DNA from: CAXTTV01 sp964247295 | GTDB lineage: Bacteria; Chloroflexota; Ktedonobacteria; Ktedonobacterales; Ktedonobacteraceae | Length of the DNA: 11,497 bases | Direction of reading: 5' to 3' | NCBI GenBank assembly: GCA_964247295.1 | Contig: CAXTTV010000156.1 | Span: 1 to 11,497 of the forward strand | Shown: positions 6,585 through 11,497 of the stretch, piece after piece | How positions within the stretch are numbered: the first letter of the stretch is position 1 | Layout: each line of letters starts with the position of its first letter | Translations under genes and position numbers: made by a program | Notes under the pieces: generated by a model | What the model saw: the letters and a program-made list of their open reading frames with translations, nothing else | Database searches by the model: none | What the model was told of the DNA's origin: nothing

Positions 6585-6600
6585 ACCGCTGAAGAGCGGT
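6585..6600. repeat. Inverted repeat in the leader of the GltD-like gene
   Basis: ACCGCT-GAAG-AGCGGT is a perfect 6-bp stem with a 4-nt loop. It lies about 20-35 nt downstream of the predicted transcription start and about 90 nt before the ATG at 6496. There is no T-tract, so it is a leader hairpin or an operator rather than a terminator. Confidence 0.45.
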
Positions 6601-6624
6601 GTACGGTTATACTAATTCACACAG

Positions 6625-6634
6625 ATTATAGCAT
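6625..6634 (-). promoter_or_regulatory. Extended -10 promoter of the GltD-like gene
   Basis: The minus strand reads ATGCTATAAT, identical over ten bases to the box before the DUF1028 gene. The -35 region is weak. The start would be near 6618, leaving a leader of about 120 nt. The box lies 22 bp past the M20 stop codon, so the gene may be expressed both from here and by readthrough from the M20 gene. Confidence 0.55.
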
Positions 6635-6656
6635 AAGGTCTCTGGTGCATGCTAGA

Positions 6657-7838
6657 TCAGATGTCCTCAAAATTTTTTATTCCCCTGCTGGCAATCAGTC
6701 CCGCCAGCAGAGCCGCCCTGGGGGCAATACTGTCCCGCAAGATATATTCATAGGGACTATGATCAAGTCCTCCAACGGGACCCAAGCCGTCCAGGGTCGG
6801 AATATCATATAAAGACGCGAAACTGGCATCTGATGCTCCGCCAGTCAATACGTGGTTCACCTTGAAGTCTAGAAGAGCAGCGATCTCCTGGGCCTGACGT
6901 GCCAGAAGATCGCTTTCAGGGGTGACCGCCATCGGCTCTTTATAAACGGCTTCCTGTTCTAATGTTAGCTCAACCCCGTCGATCATCGACTGCTTCAGCA
7001 TGGTACGCCACTGTTCCTCAATGTCTCGCTTATCTTCAGAGTGCAGAAAACGTAGATCGAAGCGCGCCTGAGCATAATCGGGAACTACATTGGGAAGTGT
7101 GCCGCCCGAGATCACTCCTGGATTAATTGTCAGACCATCGCGCCAGCCATTCATATTCTGAACGCGCAATAATTGATGAGCCAGTTCGACAATCGCGTTC
7201 CGTCCCTTTTCAGGCTCCACTCCCGAATGCGCGGAACGACCGCGTGCCGTGAGTACATAACTGGCGTTGCCTTTTCGCGCGCTCACTAAATCCCCATTAG
7301 AGCGAGCGGCCTCAAGTACCAATGCTCGCTGGCTACCCAGTAGCGCTTTCTCCATAATCCCCAGGCTGTGCCGGGTGGCGATCTCTTCATCCGAGACACA
7401 AAGCAGACGAATCTCGCCAAAATCTTGAAAATGCTGAGATAGAAGGGCCTCTATCGCGAAAATCCCTAATAGCACCCCACCCTTCATATCGCAGACGCCC
7501 GGACCATAGATTGAACCACCCTCAACCCTGACAGGACGCTGCGCCGCCGTCCCCACCGGATAAACGGTATCTATATGCCCAATCAGGACAACCGTACCTT
7601 CCCCTCGACCTCTAATACAACCATAAAGATCATTTCCCCAGGCCGCATGTTCAATAACTTCGGCCTCCATCCCAATCCGGTGCAAACGGGCCGCCAGCAA
7701 TGCCGCCAGGGTATCCAATCCCGGCTTATGATAGCTATAGGTATCAATCGCACAGAGACCAGTTAACTCTTCTATATAGAGATGTAAACGTTGTTCTACA
7801 TATTCTTCTACTGCTAAAACTAATTTCTGGATATTCAT
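6657..7838 (-). CDS. M20 family metallopeptidase (glutamate carboxypeptidase-like)
   Basis: The 393-aa protein is full length for the M20 family and keeps the di-zinc active site: LIGHIDTVYP (H88 ligand, D90), YGPGVCDMKGG (D117 bridging ligand), SDEE (E151 general base, E152 ligand), LVLEAAR (E176 ligand) and GLDHSPYE (H360 ligand). The dimerisation-domain stretch GRSAHSGVEPEKGRNAI (200-216) and GGASDAS (333-339) are also present. It would release amino acids from small peptide-like substrates in the cytoplasm. The overall pattern recalls carboxypeptidase G2 / glutamate carboxypeptidase, but the substrate is not certain. A strong AGGAGGAGGGG lies just before the ATG. It is divergent from hutU and precedes the flavoprotein gene on the same strand with no terminator in between. 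Confidence 0.9.
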   Translation of the reverse strand: MNIQKLVLAVEEYVEQRLHLYIEELTGLCAIDTYSYHKPGLDTLAALLAARLHRIGMEAEVIEHAAWGNDLYGCIRGRGEGTVVLIGHIDTVYPVGTAAQRPVRVEGGSIYGPGVCDMKGGVLLGIFAIEALLSQHFQDFGEIRLLCVSDEEIATRHSLGIMEKALLGSQRALVLEAARSNGDLVSARKGNASYVLTARGRSAHSGVEPEKGRNAIVELAHQLLRVQNMNGWRDGLTINPGVISGGTLPNVVPDYAQARFDLRFLHSEDKRDIEEQWRTMLKQSMIDGVELTLEQEAVYKEPMAVTPESDLLARQAQEIAALLDFKVNHVLTGGASDASFASLYDIPTLDGLGPVGGLDHSPYEYILRDSIAPRAALLAGLIASRGIKNFEDI

Positions 7839-7868
7839 ACTACCCCTCCTCCTACTTCATAATGCATG

Positions 7869-7898
7869 AGAATAAATCTATATCAGTCCGCCTGTCAA
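7869..7898 (-). promoter_or_regulatory. Candidate promoter of the M20 peptidase gene
   Basis: On the minus strand a perfect TTGACA (7893-7898) is followed after 18 bp by TATTCT (7869-7874, 4 of 6). The leader to the ATG at 7838 would be about 24 nt, enough for the strong ribosome site. Confidence 0.5.
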
Positions 7899-8099
7899 GG
7901 CTCCAATCCTTATGGACCGTCGTAAATAGCACCTTCAGGTGCGCATCTTCCCCCTACAATCCGGCCTCTTGGGCAGAATGCGAATGATCTACTCCTCAAA
8001 GCAGAGGCGCATGGGGCTTGTCATCACCCGCGTAAAATATTAACTTTAACACGAAGAAGACAAAAACATTGTTCTGTATAGGCTATAAAGGGATTAGAT

Positions 8100-8113
8100 A
8101 TACTTAAAAGTAT
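8100..8113. promoter_or_regulatory. Operator-like inverted repeat before hutU
   Basis: ATACTT-AA-AAGTAT is a perfect 6-bp inverted repeat that overlaps the TATACT box (8099-8104), 36 bp before the hutU start. Its position suits repression of hutU. No regulator gene is visible in the window, so this is only a candidate. Confidence 0.3.
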
Positions 8114-8149
8114 GTAAAGTGTCCCCTCGATGAAAGGAAGCAATGGCGC

Positions 8150-9847
8150 ATGTCAGAATCCCAGTCAGCAAAGTCCGCTACTGAAAACCAATCTCATGCT
8201 CGGACGGTTCGAGCTCCCCGTGGCACAACCCTGACCTGTAAAGGCTGGCAGCAGGAGGCAGCCTTACGGATGTTGATGAATAATCTAGACCCTGAAGTGG
8301 CTGAGAAGCCCGATGAGCTGGTCGTGTATGGAGGATCAGGCAAGGCGGCCCGTTCCTGGGCCGCCTTTGATGCGATTGTCCGTTCACTCCAATCTCTAGA
8401 GAACGATGAAACGCTCCTGGTACAATCAGGCAAGCCAGTGGGGGTCTTTCGTACCCATACCAACGCACCACGAGTTTTGATTGCCAACTCTAATCTTGTC
8501 CCCCATTGGGCGGATTGGGATGAGTTCCGTCGCCTCGAGGCGTTGGGCCTGACTATGTATGGGCAGATGACCGCCGGCTCCTGGATCTATATCGGCTCTC
8601 AGGGGATTGTCCAGGGAACCTACGAAACGTTCGCCGAAGCCGCGCGCCGTCACTTTGGAGGTTCACTCAAAGGAAGGTTTGTTGTGACCGCTGGTCTCGG
8701 AGGTATGGGCGGAGCGCAACCACTCGCGGTCACAATGCAGCAGGGCGTCTGTCTGGCGATCGAGGTTGATCCCCAGCGCATTGGGAGAAGATTGGAGACC
8801 GGCTACTGTGACGCGATCGCCAGCACGCTGGACGAGGCTCTAGACCAGGTGCGCGAGGCGAAAGAGCAGGGGGAGGCGCTCTCAATCGGGTTGATTGGGA
8901 ACGCTGCCGAGGTGCTTCCAGAGATGGTCAGGCGGGGAGTAATCCCCGATATGGTCACAGACCAGACCTCGGCCCACGATGCCCTTAACGGCTATATTCC
9001 AGCCGGACTGACCCTTGAGGAGGCCGATACTCTACGGCAACAAGATCCTCAAGCATATATTCGCCGCTCTCAGCAGACAATGGTCACTCACGTCCAAGCG
9101 ATTCTGGAGATGCAGCGGAGAGGGGCCGTTGCCTTTGACTATGGCAATAATCTGCGCGGTCAGGCGTTGGCCGCTGGCGAAACGCACGCTCTGGATTATC
9201 CCGGCTTCGTACCTGCCTATATTCGCCCGCTGTTCTGTGAAGGGAAGGGGCCGTTCCGCTGGGTCGCGCTCTCCGGAGATCCGGAGGATGTCTATCGAAC
9301 GGACGAGACCCTTTTAGAGCTTTTTCCTGAGAACGAGGGCCTGAAACGCTGGCTCACACTGGCGCGTCAGAAAATCCAGTTCCAGGGTCTGCCGGCGCGG
9401 ATCTGCTGGCTGGGATATGGGGATAGGGCAAAGGCCGGGCTGGCCTTTAACGATCTGGTCGCGAAAGGCATCGTTAAGGCCCCAATTGTGATTGGCCGAG
9501 ATCACCTTGACAGCGGGTCGGTCGCCTCTCCCTATCGAGAGACTGAGGCAATGAAGGACGGCAGCGACGCGATCTCAGACTGGCCGTTACTAAATGCGCT
9601 GCTCAATACGGCCTCGGGGGCTACTTGGGTCTCGCTGCACCATGGCGGGGGCGTCGGCATCGGCTACTCACAGCACGCAGGACAGGTGATTGTCGCCGAT
9701 GGTACAGAGGAGGCAGCCCGGCGGCTAGAGCGTGTCCTGACCAATGATCCGGGGACCGGGGTGATGCGCCACGTGGATGCTGGCTACGATGAAGCCATTG
9801 AGTGTGCCAGGGAGCGCGGCGTGCAGATCCCCATGCTGGACCAGTAA
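8150..9847 (+). CDS. hutU: Urocanate hydratase (urocanase)
   Basis: The 565-aa protein is a full-length urocanase, the second step of histidine degradation: urocanate plus water gives 4-imidazolone-5-propionate, with NAD+ as tightly bound electrophile. Family motifs run in order: YGGSGKAARSW (60-70), VVTAGLGGMGGAQPLA (178-193, NAD binding), EVDPQRIGRR (205-214), DQTSAHDALNGYIPAG (271-286), FDYGNN (329-334), YIRPLFCEGKGPFRW (357-371, with the conserved Cys363), ARICWLGYG (416-424), IGRDHLDSGSVASPYRETE (448-466) and WVSLHHGGGVG (493-503). The ribosome site AAAGGAAG lies 9 nt before the ATG. The nearby ATG at 8143 is out of frame. No hutH, hutI or hutG lies within the window. Position 69 is Ser where many urocanases have Asn. 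The gene converges on the FHA gene. Confidence 0.97.
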   Translation: MSESQSAKSATENQSHARTVRAPRGTTLTCKGWQQEAALRMLMNNLDPEVAEKPDELVVYGGSGKAARSWAAFDAIVRSLQSLENDETLLVQSGKPVGVFRTHTNAPRVLIANSNLVPHWADWDEFRRLEALGLTMYGQMTAGSWIYIGSQGIVQGTYETFAEAARRHFGGSLKGRFVVTAGLGGMGGAQPLAVTMQQGVCLAIEVDPQRIGRRLETGYCDAIASTLDEALDQVREAKEQGEALSIGLIGNAAEVLPEMVRRGVIPDMVTDQTSAHDALNGYIPAGLTLEEADTLRQQDPQAYIRRSQQTMVTHVQAILEMQRRGAVAFDYGNNLRGQALAAGETHALDYPGFVPAYIRPLFCEGKGPFRWVALSGDPEDVYRTDETLLELFPENEGLKRWLTLARQKIQFQGLPARICWLGYGDRAKAGLAFNDLVAKGIVKAPIVIGRDHLDSGSVASPYRETEAMKDGSDAISDWPLLNALLNTASGATWVSLHHGGGVGIGYSQHAGQVIVADGTEEAARRLERVLTNDPGTGVMRHVDAGYDEAIECARERGVQIPMLDQ

Positions 9848-9889
9848 TAAAAAGGGACCGTTACATCATATGAGGAAATGAGCGGTCCC
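9846..9889 (-). terminator. Terminator between hutU and the FHA gene
   Basis: GGGACCG (9854-9860) pairs with CGGTCCC (9883-9889), extended by a T-G and a T-A pair, around an 18-nt loop. Read on the minus strand the stem is followed by TTTTTATT, making it a terminator for the FHA gene. That T-tract overlaps the hutU stop codon. On the plus strand there is no T-run, so it may stop hutU transcripts only weakly. Confidence 0.65.
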
Positions 9890-9932
9890 ATCCTGCTGGT
9901 GTACAGATGATCGGATAATTATAAGAACCGGG

Positions 9933-10889
9933 TCAAGTTCCCTGACCTGTTGATTTCCCAGGCCCAATCACACTAATACGCCAGTTTCCATCCTCCTTCA
10001 CGAGCTGGACAGGCGTATTTGTGCTCTGGCCCTGAATATCTACTGCATTAACAACACCTTGAGCCGTATCTCCATTCTCAGATGTCGAAACTACGCTACA
10101 GGAGTCAATCGTACTGGTAGGAGATGTGGAGTCAGATTTACCAGCAGCATACACGAATTGGGTTTCCGTGAAGAGACGCCGATATGCACTGTCCTTGGAA
10201 AGCTGCTGGTAGATGGTATGGTAATCTTTGTTTTTGAGGGAGTTGCAAAATGTCTGCAATGTTCTTGTGGGTGAAGGTTGCTGACTAATGACGGCGAATA
10301 TTACGCAACAGGCAAGAAACGCAACCACGATCGTCCCAAGTATCCAGAGAAGCACGTTTCTGTTTCGCGGTCGCGGAGCCGGGGGAGCAGGCTGATAATT
10401 TGGCAGGCCGTTGTTCATCAGGCCTGGTTGCCCGTAGTTTGGAGGAGGGGCAGATGGTGCATAGCCAGGCGGTGGTGGCGGTGGGTTTTGATTTTCCGGA
10501 AAATCATTATAATGAGTAGCGGAAGGAACCCGACTGGGACCGGCAACTACCGTTGGATTATAGGGAACCTGGTTGCGATCAACCGCTATCGTTAGGACCT
10601 CGCCCATGTCGGCCTCAAATGTAAAACTTGTATTGCCAAACCTGATCCGATCTCCGGAATGTAACACACGTGGCGAATTTGGCCCCACCCTCTGCTCATT
10701 CACAAATGTACCATTGGTACTACCAAAATCAGTGATGGTATATTCTTGAGCCATAGAACGAATCTCGGCATGATGAGATGAAGATTTGGGATCGGCCAGC
10801 ACTAACCCATTATCCTGAGCGCGTCCAATCGAGATGCCCCCGGACTCTATAATCACACGTCCACCTGGACCGTTTAAAACTGCATCCAT
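9933..10889 (-). CDS. FHA-domain protein with single transmembrane helix
   Basis: From the ATG at 10889 the protein has 318 aa. An N-terminal FHA domain (about 11-92) keeps the phosphothreonine-binding residues: ISIGR (19-23), DPKSSSHHAEI (33-43), DFGSTNGTFVN (54-64) and LHSGDRIRFG (76-85). A long Pro/Asn/Tyr-rich linker (about 130-177) leads to a transmembrane helix (about 178-202, NVLLWILGTIVVAFLACCVIFAV). An external C-terminal domain (205-318) resembles NTF2/DUF4878-like lipoprotein domains by pattern (LQTFCNSLKNKDYHTIYQQLS ... WRISVIG). It probably relays Ser/Thr kinase signals at the membrane; no kinase gene is in view. The frame stays open to 11030, but the extra 47 residues look non-coding and overlap a TATAAT promoter and two palindromes. 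AAAGG lies 10 nt before the chosen ATG. Confidence 0.85.
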   Translation of the reverse strand: MDAVLNGPGGRVIIESGGISIGRAQDNGLVLADPKSSSHHAEIRSMAQEYTITDFGSTNGTFVNEQRVGPNSPRVLHSGDRIRFGNTSFTFEADMGEVLTIAVDRNQVPYNPTVVAGPSRVPSATHYNDFPENQNPPPPPPGYAPSAPPPNYGQPGLMNNGLPNYQPAPPAPRPRNRNVLLWILGTIVVAFLACCVIFAVISQQPSPTRTLQTFCNSLKNKDYHTIYQQLSKDSAYRRLFTETQFVYAAGKSDSTSPTSTIDSCSVVSTSENGDTAQGVVNAVDIQGQSTNTPVQLVKEDGNWRISVIGPGKSTGQGT

Positions 10890-10929
10890 ACACAGACAAC
10901 CTTTCAGAGGTACATGAGAATTTCCAACA

Positions 10930-10945
10930 CTTTCTTGCAAGAAAG
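10930..10945. repeat. 16-bp perfect palindrome at the FHA transcription start
   Basis: CTTTCTTGCAAGAAAG is perfectly symmetric. It extends, with a 2-nt bulge, into TCCAAC / GTTGGA on its flanks (10923-10950). It lies immediately downstream of the predicted FHA start site (about 10952), where it could be an operator or a 5'-end RNA hairpin. Confidence 0.6.
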
Positions 10946-10958
10946 TTGGAGAAGAACT

Positions 10959-10964
10959 ATTATA
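10959..10964 (-). promoter_or_regulatory. -10 box of the FHA gene
   Basis: A perfect TATAAT on the minus strand gives a leader of about 63 nt before the ATG at 10889. The -35 position (10982-10987) reads GTATAC and lies inside the 10978-10991 palindrome, so basal activity may be low or depend on a regulator. Confidence 0.55.
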
Positions 10965-10977
10965 AAAACTACCAGTT

Positions 10978-10991
10978 TGGAGTATACTCCA
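10978..10991. promoter_or_regulatory. 14-bp perfect palindrome over the FHA -35 region
   Basis: TGGAGTATACTCCA is perfectly symmetric and covers the -35 position relative to the TATAAT at 10959-10964. It is a good candidate operator. It also lies in the gap shared with the divergent ABC transporter gene, so it could control both. Confidence 0.5.
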
Positions 10992-11107
10992 GAAATAGTC
11001 CGATATGTATTCAAAGGAAAAAACGCTCACATATGTCTTTTTTAGACACTCATCCTATAAGATATAGAGGCGTCCCCCCTGCTGTAGTAGTCAGAAGGAG
11101 CCCTTGA

Positions 11108-11497
11108 TTGGATAACATCTCTCCTCAGCATGAGGATATTATTATTAATACCAGCCGCCTAACACGCGTCTTTGGCTCAGTTGTGGCGGTCAATGATCTT
11201 ACATTGCAGGTTCTACGCGGTGATGTGTTTGGTTTTTTAGGACCCAATGGCTCAGGGAAAAGCACAACCATTCGTATGCTCCTGGGGCTCATCCGACCAA
11301 CCGCTGGCCGCGCGGTTATCTTTGGGCTCGACAATGCCAGTCAGCTCTCGGCAATCCTCCCAAGGATCGGGGCGATGATCGAGACGCCAGTTTTCTACCC
11401 CTACCTTTCCGGCTCCGATAATCTTTTCGCGGTGGCCGCCGCCTCGGGTATGACCTCTGGAAGCGCCAATCGTCAGAGGATTAGCGAGGTGCTAGAG
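11108..11497 (+). CDS. ABC transporter ATP-binding protein, N-terminal part (cut by window edge)
   Basis: The first 130 residues are present and the frame runs open off the window end. The Walker A motif GPNGSGKST is at 45-53, followed by TIRMLLGLIRPTAGRAVIFGLD (54-75) and the Q-loop region LPRIGAMIETPVFYPYLSGSDNL (84-106), typical of DrrA/CcmA-type exporter or bacitracin/daunorubicin-resistance-like ATPases. The usual Q-loop Gln is not obvious in this stretch (IGAMIETP, where related ATPases often also have E). The start is TTG at 11108: an in-frame TGA lies directly before it (11105-11107), and AGAAGGAG (11093-11100) is 7 nt upstream, while no in-frame ATG precedes the Walker A. A permease gene would be expected downstream. 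The substrate is unknown. Confidence 0.9.
   Translation, partial: MDNISPQHEDIIINTSRLTRVFGSVVAVNDLTLQVLRGDVFGFLGPNGSGKSTTIRMLLGLIRPTAGRAVIFGLDNASQLSAILPRIGAMIETPVFYPYLSGSDNLFAVAAASGMTSGSANRQRISEVLE

Larger units (their letters stand above)
7839..8149. other. Divergent intergenic region between the M20 gene and hutU
   Basis: This 311-bp gap has no convincing ORF. It contains the M20 promoter on the left, a short perfect inverted repeat GCACCTTCAGGTGC (7929-7942), and an AT-rich right end. There, TATAAA (8084-8089) and TATACT (8099-8104) are possible hutU -10 boxes without clear -35 partners. A 6-bp inverted repeat (ATACTT-AA-AAGTAT, 8100-8113) overlaps the second box and could be an operator. 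Confidence 0.5.

Noticed and set aside
10278..10595. Plus-strand ORF of 105 codons opposite the FHA gene linker
   Set aside because: It arises from the complement of the Pro-rich linker; the real gene has clear FHA motifs.
10890..11030. N-terminal extension of the FHA protein by 47 residues
   Set aside because: The region carries a TATAAT box and two palindromes, its translation does not look like an FHA leader, and a ribosome site fits the ATG at 10889.
11125..11334. Minus-strand ORF of 69 codons at the right end
   Set aside because: It is antisense to the Walker A region of the ABC ATPase.
1..11497. CRISPR array, tRNA, rRNA, transposase or phage genes
   Set aside because: No regularly spaced direct repeats, cloverleaf, rRNA segment or recombinase motifs were seen on either strand.

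Overview
The window reads as a chromosomal stretch from a Gram-positive-like, moderate-GC bacterium, most probably a Ktedonobacterales (Chloroflexota) member. This placement rests on an ECF sigma factor with a transmembrane partner lacking a zinc finger, an FHA / Pro-rich / single-TM protein, a DUF1028 protein with a peptidoglycan-binding tail, a bacterial KptA, strong AGGAG ribosome sites and frequent TATAAT promoters. It is inference; no rRNA or other marker gene is present.

Left part (1-2652): a possible gene tail at the edge, then, on the minus strand, an overlapping pair of ECF sigma factor (1501-2166) and membrane-anchored putative anti-sigma factor (315-1520), closed by two tandem terminator hairpins. 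A gene-free stretch upstream (2167-2652) holds a structured inverted-repeat element (2480-2563) and an extended -10 promoter for the next gene. Middle (2653-4582): the plus-strand DUF1028 protein converges with only 25 bp to spare on a minus-strand two-gene unit, an unrecognised small protein followed by RNA 2'-phosphotransferase kptA, driven by a well-formed promoter (4554-4582). Next (4628-7838), minus strand: an M20 peptidase followed by a GltD-like FAD/NAD(P)H oxidoreductase with extra iron-sulfur clusters, ending at a strong terminator.

Right part (7839-11497): hutU (urocanate hydratase) runs divergently from the M20 gene. It converges on an FHA-domain membrane protein, and a hairpin between them carries a T-tract on the minus strand that overlaps the hutU stop codon. 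The FHA gene is divergent from a truncated ABC transporter ATPase that begins with TTG. Two perfect palindromes bracket the FHA gene's -10 box.

The genes do not form one pathway. A loose amino-acid/glutamate theme links hutU (histidine to glutamate), the M20 glutamate-carboxypeptidase-like enzyme and the GltD-like flavoprotein, and a regulatory/envelope theme links the sigma/anti-sigma pair and the FHA protein. No mobile element with a transposase, CRISPR array, tRNA or rRNA was seen. The best leads for something undescribed are the unknown gene coupled to kptA, the nested inverted-repeat element, and the paired palindromes at the FHA promoter.
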